A stretch of 64,000 bases of DNA, taken from positions 3,610,501 to 3,674,500 of the forward strand of contig NC_054758.1 in NCBI RefSeq assembly GCF_018143015.1. Reading direction: 5' to 3'. This DNA is from Lytechinus variegatus (Eukaryota > Echinodermata > Echinoidea > Temnopleuroida > Toxopneustidae). Made by a program: the position numbers and the translations under genes. This document shows positions 12,311 through 23,600 of the stretch, piece by piece. Under the pieces are notes generated by a model. It saw nothing but the letters and a program-made list of their open reading frames with translations. It ran no database searches and was not told the origin of the DNA. Each line of letters begins with the position of its first letter. Position 1 is the first letter of the stretch.

Positions 12311-12608
12311 CAGGGGCGTACCCAGAATTTTCCGTGGGGGGGGGGGCAAATTCGTCTGCCCAAAAATTTGACAAGCAAAAAAAAAGAAAACTTGTCTCAA
12401 CCAGAAATAAATGATTTCGTACCAGAAAAAAAATTGACAAGCAAATAAGAAAAAAAAAGGTCTACAAGTTCAAAAGAGGGGGCACTTGTGGCTCGTCGGG
12501 ATCAGTTGTGATTCGTCATGGGGGCAGGGGTACGTCCATTGCATGAGTTATGACTCGTCAGAGGGGGGGGGGGCTGTCTACCCCCCCCCCCTCTTAGGTA
12601 CGCTTGTG
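12311..12608. mobile_element. hAT-type MITE, CAGGGGCGTACC ends
   Basis: Left end CAGGGGCGTACCC, with CACAAGCGTACC read from the right. The interior has G10-12 and C9 runs and TTGACAAGCAAA strings typical of the other hAT MITEs in this window. The flanking 8-mers AATATTTT and AAAATATT are reverse complements of each other, so no direct target duplication is proven. Confidence 0.65.
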
Positions 12609-14068
12609 AAAATATTCGTTGATCAAAATTATTGAGTGATCAGCAAATCATCTCTTTAAGATATTGATGCCCATTTTCTGGAACCCAGCAACTGAAAGGT
12701 CTGCGCTGACTTAGCCTAGAATCTAGAGGACTCCGTGATGTGAAATGATTTTAAAGACATCACGGAATCCAATGCTGGCTCTCACATATTTTAATTTTGT
12801 TCTTTCTCTCTTGTTTTTCATTTTATTTATTTTGTATACTGTGCATGCATGAATCGTTCTGTTAGTTTGAATTGTATGTTGCATGTTTTAAATAGAATTT
12901 AAAATAAATAAATGAAATGAAAATATATGCTAATCTCATTATCATCCAACAATTTTCATATACTATTGATGCTTATATCAATATCGATTTGTAATTTGTT
13001 TGAACGGAGAATATAAGATGATCATGAAATATGATTAAAATTCATATGTTTGTTTCTAGATTACTATGTAATCTTTCATCTTGTTGGCATTCTTTAAGCC
13101 TCAATCATTGAGTATATAAATCTCTGCGGGATAAGTATAGGCCTGTAATTACAAAGAATTGAATTGCTCATTATAGGATGCATAAATTCGCCGGGAATCT
13201 TGCTTATCTGATTGTTTTCCTGGCATCCAAGAGGCGCTTTTCTCGAATACGTCCCGTTCTTTATCTTAATTGTTTTGCTTATAAGAATTAATGAATAATA
13301 ATGATGACACTAAATCAGCTTATCTATATTTCTACTGCAGTACCACTGAAGTATTGATGCAGAAATCAAATTTTGTGATAGATTTTGTCATAACATCCCA
13401 ATAAAAGTCAGGCCTTTGTCATGTTCCTTTTCCATTTTTCTATAACAAGTGCGTCGCAAGGAGGCGGTGGGGTGGCCTTCCCCATCCTAACGCCCCCCCC
13501 AAAAAAAAAAGAACATGAGAAATGGTGAGAGCGAAGGGGAAAGCAATGGCGAAAAAGATAGCTTTGCGGGATTTTCTTTCTCTATAAATATTTGCTTCCG
13601 CGCAAGTTTGCGAGGAAATCATGAAAATATAGTTTTCTCCTTTGTTTACCTTTCCCCGTTTTCCCATCTCGGCTTAATGCTATTTTGTTTCGTTGCGGCA
13701 TCAAGTTTTTAAATATAATATTTGGGAACGGAACTTGTATTAAGATTACAGGTCAAAGTAATATATTTCTTCAAATTGATCAATACCAACTTTTCCGATC
13801 CCTAGGTAAGGGCGGTAAACTATATAATAACAATGATGTCAATTACCCACAAAGGCTACTTCTTCCGCTTTTCAGCTCTTTACTATAGTGCATTTATTTG
13901 GGGCCGCAGACGGCCTTATCATGAGCATGTAAAGGGGCAGTTATAAAAATTGTGAAAAAAAATACAATATTACTAGATGATGGAAGTTCATATGTCATCA
14001 ATCTCCTGTCGCCTATTTTGCGCCATTAATTTGATATTTTGCTTGTCACTTTTTGTTCCTAATCATTC
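12609..14068. other. Gene-free stretch
   Basis: 12820-12915 looks like a LINE 3' end (TTTATTTTGTATACTG... then AAATAAATAAATG). The rest is featureless apart from C8/A10 runs at 13493-13510 that create short frames. Confidence 0.35.
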
Positions 14069-14321
14069 AAATACACTGTTAAAAATGATTGAAAAAACGC
14101 TGTTTACGACACGAATCACACAATTGTTTAAACAAGTATTTAAAATCTTAAACAACACAGTTAAATTCAAAATTTGATTATCAATAATTAAATTCAAATA
14201 TCAAATCAATAATTAAAGATTGATTGTTTAAGATTTTAAACACTTATTTAAAATGTTTAAACAACTACTGCACAATTCACACAATAAATAATTTTGTTTA
14301 AATTATTTTTTGACAGTGTAA
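14069..14321. mobile_element. Palindromic MITE, ACACTGT ends
   Basis: Left end ACACTGTTAAAAATG, with TTACACTGTCAAAAAAT read from the right. The arms contain CTTAAACAA/TTGTTTAAG-type inverted segments. It is non-coding and resembles the GTTTAAAC-rich stretch at 8460-8860. Confidence 0.6.
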
Positions 14322-14345
14322 GCACTTCATATAAATGAGCTCAAT

Positions 14346-14667
14346 TAGGGGCAGAACCATGATTTTCAAAAGGGGGGCAAATTTTTCCAATGAAAAAATT
14401 TGACGAGCAAAAAAAAAAAAGAAGAAAGGTTTTCCAACCAAAATTAAGGAAATTTCGTCCAGGAAAAAAAATTGCTAAGCCAAATAAAACAAAATGAAAG
14501 AAATCTTTTTAACAAAAAAAAAATTATTTGGCCCGAAAAAAATTTGACAAGAAAAAAAAGGGGGAGGGGGCACAGTACGGTTTTAACACCATTTTCACAA
14601 ATTTTCATTATGCTTCTCAAGGGGGGAGGACGAGCCGGCTTTGCCCCCCCCCCCGGATCCGGCAGTG
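14346..14667. mobile_element. hAT-type MITE remnant
   Basis: Starts TAGGGGCAGAACC and ends GGATCCGGCAGTG (CACTGCCGGATCC from the right), close to the intact element at 30618-30803. It carries G6 and C12 runs and TTTGACGAGCAAAA strings. No clean target duplication was found. Similar sequence continues to about 14760. Confidence 0.55.
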
Positions 14668-14759
14668 AGTTGGATGTTTTTAATGTGAATTTGACAAGCA
14701 CAAAAGGGTCTTCAACATAAAATTGGAGGTCGTTTCGTATCAATTTTCTTTAGAAGGGG

Positions 14760-15427
14760 GTGATTAAAAAACCTATGCTACTGCCATGGTGATTAGAGAT
14801 TATCAAAGTGGCAGAATTTTTTTTTAATCATAATTATTTATTCTTTACAATATCTTGATATTTATTTTAAAAGGAGGCAAAGTTGTTTTTCAGTATGTCC
14901 TTTCATTTAAAATCATATTCATTCCTTCCTAATTGCTATTACAAGTGAAAAAGACGAATAACATCAATAAAATCAGGATTCATATTTAAGAAAATCGTTA
15001 TTCTAAATGTAAAATTAGAATCTGTAACTATTTCTTTAATATCTCATAATCACAAAGGGAATAATCATAATACAGACTAAAAGTTTCTACATGATCTAGA
15101 TATCTCTTAATATAATTATAAAAAAAATCATGCTATTCGTAAATTTTATTTGTTCAGTATATAAAACACACACCAAGAGAACAGTCATGCTCCCCCCCCT
15201 TCCCATAAACAAAGCATAAAAAGAATGAAAAGGAGAAAGAAATATAAGTTTATAACAAATGACAAATAAAAAAATATATATTATAAAAACACAGAATGTA
15301 ACAAAATAGCAATATATATGAAATAAATTATTTTTTTCATTAATACAGATTTTTTTTCAAATTAAAATGAAAAAATGGTATTGAATTACATGCCTAAATC
15401 ACGAGGCGACTTGCCGAAAGTTTTGAC
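14760..15427. other. Gene-free stretch
   Basis: Very AT-rich with poly(A) and TATATA strings. No coding or repeat signal could be assigned. Confidence 0.4.
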
Positions 15428-16111
15428 TAAGACCCCTGTTACATCTGAAAGTTTCCTACCCGAGACCCGACCGAGTCCACTTACAACCTTGACTGGATTA
15501 TTGGTGGATTAGCTTCGCGAACGGACCGAGTCCGAAATATGGTCTGTTTACATCTCAGTGGTCATTCCCTCCCCTATCGCCCTATCTGTACTGTTTCGAG
15601 CGGCATCCGATTGCTGACACCTTCAAAAGGCGCTCTCGATCTAGGCTCCGAATAATTCGCGCGCGCTAATTGAAGTTACCCGAGATTCGGAAAGAATGCT
15701 GATGATCCCAGCAGTCGTTGAAGATATGGTCGACTTGAAAAGGATACGTTTAAAATGCTTCTTTTCACTCAAATCAAAGACTATCATTCACAATTCACGT
15801 GTCGCATGCCGCAAAAACATTCGAAGAACGACGGGGTTGGGGAGGGGATAGCGCGCGCTATGACGTAATTTGACAGCTGGCGAACGGACCGAGATAGGTT
15901 CGAAAGCTTGTGTGCGTTTACATCTACAAATCGGTGGACCGGGGCCGGCCCGATACCTACCCGAGACTACCTCTGGATGTGGTCTCGGGTAGGTTCGCTA
16001 AAAGGTGGCCCGAGGTAGGTTTGGGATGTTTACATCTGATTTCTTTCCGACCCGAGGTAGGCCCCGGGCCGGCCCGAGGTAGGGAATCTCTCAGATGTAA
16101 CAGGGGTCTTA
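15428..16111. mobile_element. Non-autonomous DNA transposon with subterminal TTACATCT repeats
   Basis: The inverted ends match for about 19 bp: TAAGACCCCTGTTACATCTG at the left and the same read from the right end. Inside, TTTACATCT occurs again near 15547, 15918 and 16031, next to CCGAGGTAGG / GACCGAGATAGG-type GC-rich motifs. The element is much more GC-rich than its surroundings and has no transposase frame. The flanks (CTAA, TTAC) could be a mutated TTAA target, but this is uncertain. Confidence 0.75.
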
Positions 16112-16764
16112 CATGCATATTCATTAAACTGTTTTGTAAAGGTAGAGACGTCATCTTATGAATATTTATATACGCATGCGCAGAAACTATTTTCACTTTC
16201 TTCAAACATGGCGATCTCGCGATTGGAACAAAAGTCCGAAAATTGACGTTCTTTCGAAGGATTTCTTGGAATTGTATACATCAGTTTTAATTGAAAGTTA
16301 AGCTGATTTAGGAACAGTTTGTTTAGGTAAGATTGATATTCATCGTTAGATTTTTAATTCATTATTATCACCGGTTTTCTAATGCCAAACATCGCGAAGT
16401 TTTGTACTCCGGTGAGAATACATGGTGGAACTCAGGACCCCGACACTGTCTGAAGACGTGTCGGGGTCCCCGGGGCAAGGGGGGGGGGTAAGTATAACGC
16501 TAAGGTGTCTTCCCAAGGGCTTTATACCGAAGCTGAGGTAATAATTGTGAAGTATCAGGACTGTCCTATCTGAACGCTGACAGTCATAGCGCTGAATAAG
16601 AACCAAAACTAGGCCTATTGATTGTGACATTTAACTTTAATAAGTACGATACCGTTAAAAAGAAGAGTGTCAGTGTTGACACGACATTTGCTCCTGTGAT
16701 AAATGATCCGGTTTATTTCGTCTGAAATGGGGTTAGAGTGAGGGCTACAAGGATGTTTCATGTT

Positions 16765-17150
16765 AGGGTTGGAAGAGCCGTGGTGTAGTGGTTCTGACTC
16801 TCGCCTTGTAAACAGAGGGTCGTGTGTTCGAATGGCATGGCACCGCGGTCTAGCGTCCTTTGGCAAGGGGTTAATCCACACTTTGCCACTCTCAACCCAG
16901 GTGCTAAATGGGTACCCGGTAGGATGCGAAAGATATTGTATGTTTGATTTTGCCAGCGCCATAATGAGGCTGCGATGAATGCAAGGAATGCTCCCCAGGG
17001 AGTGGAAATTGTGCACTTTTCGTGCTTGATTGAAATGAATCCAATGACCGGGGTAATGATATGCTGTAATGCGCTTTGGGCCATTCTGGGAAAAGCGCTT
17101 TATAAAAATTGGCTATTATCATTATTAGTAGTAGTAGTAGTATTAAGAGT
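16765..17150 (+). repeat. tRNA-derived SINE, full length, (TTA/GTA)n tail
   Basis: The head GAGCCGTGGTGTAGTGG (A box) with GTGTGTTCGAATGG (B box) has an anticodon-loop-like CTTGTAA. The body contains GGTGCTAAATGGGTACCCGG and a 3' part with AATGCGCTTTGGGC...GAAAAGCGCTTTATAAA, then an ATTATTAGTAGTAG tail. The same subfamily lies in reverse at 56778-57126. Confidence 0.8.
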
Positions 17151-17487
17151 GTTAAATCAAGTGTTGAAATAATAATTAGTCATAGATGAATGTGTATACA
17201 GCGGATCAATTGTCGCTGAGGCAAATGTCATGGAATCGTTCTTATGCCAAAGATAATAATCAAAGAATATTGACATCGCAATATATTATTTGTCGCTTTG
17301 TCACTATCTCGCTGCATTTTATCTATCAAGCAAAAATTCACCATGCTATAGACAAAGTATAACCATTAATTTATCAGATTGCGTTCTGCAACAGAGAAAT
17401 CATATACCCACAAATCGTGAGGCTTATCTTTTAATTGTGTATTTGCTAGTTTGGAACAGCACATTAACACAAGAGACAATACATTGC

Positions 17488-17870
17488 TTAAAGGTATTGT
17501 TTAACTTTGTGAGCAGCCGATTAAAAGAATTCTCAAACCAAGATGAAACATGTATGCAAGTGCAAGTATTAGAACTAATAAACCCTGAAAACAACCATTA
17601 TTGAGAGTGAAAAGCTTAAATTACTAGGCAAACCCCTATTAAATAGGCGTCTTATAGACAACTATATAGTACACATAAGTGTATGGGATGAAATTAAGAT
17701 GGTGTTTCCGGTCACTTTATATTTCAATTTTTGAAGCGCTAAATAATCATTTTCGAACACAATTTTTTCTGGGCTTCATTTTTGGAACATATCACAGACA
17801 CAGGTGACAGGTGTGACCTTCTAGCTCAGATTTTTAACAGTCAAACCAATGTTAACCAATCACTTTAAGG
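17488..17870 (+). repeat. Dispersed repeat R3, copy 1
   Basis: A roughly 380-bp unit also present at 33862-34235 (reverse) and 42733-42968. It contains AACCCTGAAAACAACCATTA, a palindrome around TAGGCGTCTTATAGAC, and CACATAAGTGTATGGGATG. No open frame is conserved between the copies. The class is unknown. Confidence 0.75.
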
Positions 17871-17995
17871 AAAGACGTAATTATATAATCTAGATTTTCA
17901 TTTCTTTTAACAAGACAGTGTAGAAATTAATAAATTATACAAGCAGTTATGAATGGATATAATCAAATGTCGTGCTTAAATGGAAGGATCCACAT

Positions 17996-18114
17996 CAGAG
18001 GCGTCAATCCATGTATGTTTCGGATTTGGGGCAAAGTTTTCTTTTTAACATGTCTGACATGTTAAAAAGAAAACTTTGCCCCAAATCCGAAACATACATG
18101 GATTGACGCCTCTG
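17996..18114. repeat. Perfect 119-bp palindrome
   Basis: Two 59-nt arms around a single central base at 18055. Every pair checked is complementary, and the match stops at 17995/18115. Confidence 0.9.
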
Positions 18115-18199
18115 TATTGTAATCATCCCGCGAAGAGCACCGAAAATTCTTTGACTCAAAGAATTTTCGGTGCTCTTCGCGGGATGATTACAATACAGA
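18111..18199. repeat. Perfect 89-bp palindrome
   Basis: Two 44-nt arms around a central base at 18155. It shares its first four bases (TCTG) with the end of the preceding palindrome. Confidence 0.9.
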
Positions 18200-18649
18200 A
18201 TTTTTCGCACCGGAAATTGACAATTTTGTATTTTTGATAGTATTTTCATGCAAAGATCAATCGTTTTATACTGTTTTCAATGATTAAAGAAGTAATAATT
18301 TGCATTGCATACTTTGAAGATTTCAAGTTGTCTAAATTATCGGGGGGGGGGGATTGATATGCCACCAAAAGTTTAGTGGGAGCGATCTACCCTCACTTTC
18401 TATGATCGACGCCTCTGATCCATATTATACATTAATCGACACTGAAAATGTAAATCTTAAAATAATACATTCCTATATGAAATCTTGGTGCTTAAGCCCC
18501 AGTCACATATAGACACGGATCCTCACGGATCAACACGGCAATGCCGGCATGATCCGGGGAGGTCCGGGATAGTTTTGCCCCGGATGACTGTAAACACGGC
18601 ATCAACACGGCAGCTTCACACGGATCTACACGGACCATGCCGGCAGAGC

Positions 18650-18900
18650 ACGTCGTCAACACGTCAGCAACACGGACCTACACGTCAGCAACACGGACCA
18701 ACACGTCAGCTACACGGACCAACACGTCAGCAACACGGACCAACACGTCAGCGACAAGGACCAACACGTCAGCAACACGGACCTACACGTCAGCAACACG
18801 GACCAACACGTCAGCTACACGGATCAACACGTCAGCTACACGGACCAACACGTCAGCTCAAGGATGAACACGTCAGCTCAAGGATCAACACGGCAGCTAT
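18650..18900 (+). repeat. Tandem array of about 20 bp ('ACACGGACCAACACGTCAGC')
   Basis: About a dozen near-identical units, each CACGGACCWACACGTCAGCWA. The predicted Thr/Gln/Arg-rich frames across it are repeats read as protein. A related array in the same orientation, CACACGGACCTACACGGCAGC, is at 19655-19765. Confidence 0.9.
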
Positions 18901-18999
18901 ATTGACCAGCACGGCAAATTAAATCTGCTCATAATAATGAGCTGATATACTTATTTATTCATTTTTTCTCATCCTTGTCGCAACATTATTTTATGATGT

Positions 19000-19203
19000 T
19001 TTTTAAAAAAGATATCAAAACTCAAAACTTCCAATTTGTGATTGAAAACCTTTTTTTTTTTGCTTGTCAATCTTTTTTCGGGTACGAAATCCTTTATTTG
19101 TGATTGAAAACCGTTTTTTTATTAAATAAAAAAAACTTTGGCTTGTCATTTTTTGGCGGACGATTTTGCCCCCCCCCTGTGGAAAATCCTAGTTACGCCA
19201 CTG
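19000..19203. mobile_element. Partial hAT-type MITE inside the 18.5-20.0 kb element
   Basis: The right end reads TCCTAGTTACGCCACTG (CAGTGGCGTAACTAGGA from the right), preceded by a C9 run and TTGCTTGTCAAT strings. No left end was found. Confidence 0.5.
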
Positions 19204-20195
19204 ATTTGATATCACTTTATTGAAATCACAATAAAGGAAAGAAATTTTCCAATTCAATTGAAAACATAATAAAACTTAAGATAGGCCCAGGTCATGACAC
19301 ATAACTGTCGATGAAGGGCAGTAGTATAAAACTTAATGTACAATTTCGATGTAACAGGTACATAACATATACATATAACATATTTAATAACAAATGAAAT
19401 GTGAAATAATAATAACAGACAAAGTTGGGGTAAATATTAGAAAAAAGAGGAAAACGAATTATTCATACATGCACTAAGTTTACAAATATTAGGTTGAGGC
19501 CAATCTCCAAAGCGTAAGAAAATATCCTGAATCATTTAATCATCCATTTAATCATAAATAAATTAAGCATGTTTGTATCAACTGTTTAACAACTACTGAA
19601 AAGTTCATAAAGTAAATAGCGTTGTAAATATTTGATGGGAAAAAAGAACACGGACTGCCAAGGATACTCCAGGCAGCCACACGGACCTACACGGCAGCTA
19701 CACGGACCTACACGGCAGCCACACTGACCTACACGGTAGCCACACGGACATACACGGACCATCCCGGATGGCTTTGCCAACCCGGCAGTCCACGGATGAC
19801 GCCGGATGTTTTTGACAGTCAAAAACTGCCGTGTTGGCCTCCCGGACGTTCAAGGACCAACACGGACCACCCCGGACCTCCAAGGATGCCCAAGGCGCCA
19901 ACACGGATCTCTCCCCGGACCACCCCGGATCAGATCCGGGATGGTCCGGGGTCTATATGTGACTGGGGCTTTAGCACTGCCAGTTGACGAGATATGTAGT
20001 CTGGCCTATCACGTCGACGTAGATCCAAAATGGTGACATGTACCTTGCCAAATCGACATTAAATAGTTTCATGAAATCTCTGCCACATAGGTATTCTTGT
20101 CATTGTATGAAACATGATGCAACAAGCATGCTTGTGATGATATGCCGAATAGGACAAAAAATCTTAATTTTTGTTGTTCGCACAAATGTACATGT

Positions 20196-20337
20196 CTAGC
20201 GCCATCTCTCGTCAGTCTTCATATTCTTTGGTTTTCATGTAAATAGAATCGAATATCATGAAGATGAAATCTGATCAGGCGTAAAAGGTAATTAAACAAT
20301 TAATTATATTGAGGTAACTCACGAGAGATGGCGCTCG
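20196..20337. mobile_element. Short MITE, AGCGCCATCTCTCG ends
   Basis: TAGCGCCATCTCTCGT at the left is repeated in inverse at ACGAGAGATGGCGCT. It lies about 350 bp past the stop codon of DHDH copy A and may be within its 3' UTR. Confidence 0.55.
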
Positions 20338-20683
20338 TTCCAAATAACCCCTCTTTAAAAATATCTGAAAACATATACAAAAATATTACAATAGGTATTT
20401 TTTTAAATTTATGTCTCAGAATAATCATTATTATTACCAAAGGCAATTAGTTAGCTGAAACTGTTCTTGGTCTTGTTTCGTAAAAAAACCCAAAACAATA
20501 AATTAAAAACGTCAAAGAAATTGGAAAAACTGTTACTTTTGAAAGACTGTATAACTCGCTAATACCCCATGCCCTATCAAATAAACGTAGGCGGCGCCCT
20601 GGTATTCCCTTCATATTGGAGCAAAAAGTGTAACCGGTCCTCGAATGATAGCTTTAAAAAGTCTTGAAAGCGTGGACCAGGTT

Positions 20684-23600
20684 TCACAGACAATCTTCAT
20701 CGTTCCACGTCATACGCAAGTCTCTTCTTGCATGTTCAAGAAGACGGGCGATCAGCTGGGTAGATTTCCAACTCATCAAAGGGTGCTCCTTCAAACCTAT
20801 GATGAAAAGGAGAGGAGGTCGGTCATTATTAATAAAAAAAGACATCGATGTGTACTCTTAAAAGGTGACGAATAAATGATAAAAAAGACATACCGATAGA
20901 GAAGATCAAGGCATAGGTGGCGACAAGATTTTGTTTTATAGGGGGGGGGGGGTAAAGCGACATAAATTTGACGTCATATATTTTCTCAGCTGGAGTACTT
21001 GGTAACAGAGTTACATAGCCCAAGCTTCTCATTTTTCGATCCTTCTTCGTCCTTCCTTCTATTTTCTTCCTCTTTCCCCATTTCCCTCCTCTTCTTATAC
21101 TATTTGAACAATAATTGAGAATAGTCGCCCCTTGCTCCCACCCCGTCCCCTCTCGGCGCTTCCTCTGGTTCAATGACGAGTGTATAAATTTCGCCAGTTT
21201 CTCAACAATTTGTCCTTATGGCTTTGGGTTTGGGTAAAGGGGGTAAATGCCCCCTGAACCCCTCCCAATAAATTACTAACCTCTTGCTATCGCCTGTCTG
21301 ACCGCTTCAGCCTCGAAATACATGGCCGACCATTCCGTGCCGAAATGATACGATTGATCGGAGATTGGGTTAGTGAACTCAAAGAATGTCGACTCTTCTT
21401 CTTCATTAATCCACTCGAAACTAGATGGACGCCACATATTATTCGGAATCTGCCATGAATAAATTATTGTTCATATTTAATTCAGTTCAATTTTTTTAAT
21501 TCAATTGAAATTGAATTGAAAAAAAAATGAATTGAATTTAATCAAATGCTCTAAGTATTATAACATTCAAGCAACATGTTCTACAACTAAACTAATTTCC
21601 CTCTGATTTAACATCGTAAATGATCGATGAATATTTCATGAAAAGTTGATTTAACTGCTGGAATGGCTGGGTATAACTTTTCTTGCCATAACTGTCTTTG
21701 AGTTCTGTTTTTGTGCTTTACAGCAACCTTTAGTCCGAGGTGTATAATCATTACTATAATTCGTATTCATTATAGACAGGGGAAGCACATATACTATGAC
21801 ATTTAATTAATACCGAATTGTATTGAATATATCAAAATAAGCGTTTATTTATTGTATTTCATAATTTTTATTTGATGATTGATTTACCCTAATTCTACCC
21901 TTAGTTCCAATTATTGTGACGTCGTTTTGGTAGTTAGCCTTGGTACTACACGTCAAAGTCGCTACAGCGCCCCCTAGATATAGCATGGTGGTCGTGAAGG
22001 TCTCATCGACGCCTGAAATGAAATTGAGAAACATTGAAGGTGCAAATCGATGATATACCGTTTCAAAGTTCGAATTGAAACTAAAATGAAACACATTCGA
22101 ATATTGGGGTAAAGAAAGTACAAAACCGTACAACCCTTTAACCCGTTTTCAGGGACCTATCCAGGGAGGATTAGTCTATTGTTATACTGGGGGTGCTGAG
22201 CAGTGTCACAGCCACACCTAGTAACAATAGACATATCCTCCGTGGATAGGTCCATGCCGTTTTTACTAAATCCTCCTTTTACACTCTAATAATGAAGTGC
22301 TAATTTAGCTCTTAAAGAGTGTGTAGTGACTGCACTTCGGAGTGCTGATTTGCCTAGTTCAAATTTGAACGAGAAAAATCAACACTCCGAAGTGAAGTAA
22401 CTATACACGCTCTTTAAAAGCTAAATTAGTACTTCATGTTTTTAGAGTGTAAAAAAAAAATAATGCAAAGCTCGATTTCCCTTAAACAGTGTTCATTGGA
22501 TACTCGCCTCATGGCTCGTCACTACTGGTGAACAGATGGGGGCTTGGGCTCATGGTCCCTACCCCCCCCCCCCAAAAAAAAAAAATCACGCCCAAGAAAA
22601 AAGGAAGGGAAAGAGTGAAATATATTATTTTCTGAATATTATGTTAGCGGATAAACAGAACAGTTGAGGAATCCGTGAGGGTATAATGAAAGAGGAGCCA
22701 CACCAAACGCGAAGTTAGCCTAGTCTGCAGGCACAGACCCTCATTGGAACTTTGATCAACAAGTGTGCCTCCACGCGAAGACTAGCACATACAAAACTTA
22801 CAAGGCATGAGTAGGCTGCACATTCAGACCCTTGTTTCGAGTGAAGGGTTTGCCCAGCAGACTAAAGTTAGCCCAGGATGTCAGAAAAGCTATCAAGACC
22901 CTATAAAACTGACAAATCCCATGTAATTGCCCGTAACTGGTTTTAACCGGTGCTGACTGGTTTCAACTGGTACATACCATCCGAGTTGAGGAATCCGTGT
23001 GTGTATAACGAGAGAGGCGCCCTTCCAAACACCATGGCAGCCCAGTACATCAGGTATCCACCAAGATCATATAAACCACCTCCTCCTAAATCTGAAATAA
23101 GAAAATGGTTACCATAGCAACGTACGTTATATTATTTTCTTTAAAAACTTTGAATTGATATGCTATAAAAGCAATGTTGTTATTGTTTTCAAAAACGTTT
23201 GAAATTCGGGATGTCTTGTCACTATGATTTTACAAACAATTACTTTTGTTTATGATACATCATTACATAACAATACTGAGAGACAGAATTAAAAGATAAA
23301 TACAAAAACTGAAGAAATATACATCAATAAAAATAATTATGTGTAACGCCTGTAACGTAATACGGGACATTTCTCGTGTATATTACGACTGAAGGGTCAC
23401 TTTCAAACTGGAGCCGAGGAACAGTTTTGAAATGGGGGACGGACCGGGCTGCTGACAATGCAAAAATCATTTTCGTACAAGTTTTTTTTTCTTAAGTGCG
23501 GGGGGGGGGGGGCTAAAGCCACCTCACCGATTCCGCGGCCCCATGCAGTAAAAGATTCCCTTTCTTGGTTTGATTTATTTACCCTTTCTTGAAATGCGCT

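Larger units (their letters stand above)
17996..18417. mobile_element. hAT-type MITE containing two perfect palindromes
   Basis: The ends are CAGAGGCGTCAATC and, read from the right, CAGAGGCGTCGATC. Flanking 8-mers ATCCACAT and ATCCATAT differ at one base and fit an hAT target duplication. The left half contains two abutting foldbacks (17996-18114 and 18111-18199) with no mismatch that I can see. The right half has a G10 run. There is no coding capacity. Confidence 0.8.
18493..19973. mobile_element. Non-autonomous DNA transposon with CACGG subterminal arrays
   Basis: The inverted ends are TAAGCCCCAGTCACATATAG at the left and, from the right, TAAAGCCCCAGTCACATATA. Dense GC-rich motif arrays sit inside each end (18520-18915 and 19650-19940). 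The middle (18930-19640) is AT-rich and includes the end of an hAT-type MITE. No transposase is visible. The left boundary reads TTAA and the right TTTAG, so a TTAA target is possible but not shown. Confidence 0.75.

Noticed and set aside
14472-14743. Overlapping 82- and 99-codon frames on opposite strands
   Set aside because: Both lie inside a hAT MITE remnant with homopolymer runs.
18485-18922. Open frames rich in Thr-Arg-Gln-His repeats over the CACGG array, also CRISPR-like regular direct repeats
   Set aside because: The frames are the 20-bp array read as protein. There are no unique spacers, and the context is an animal transposon, so neither a gene nor a CRISPR array.
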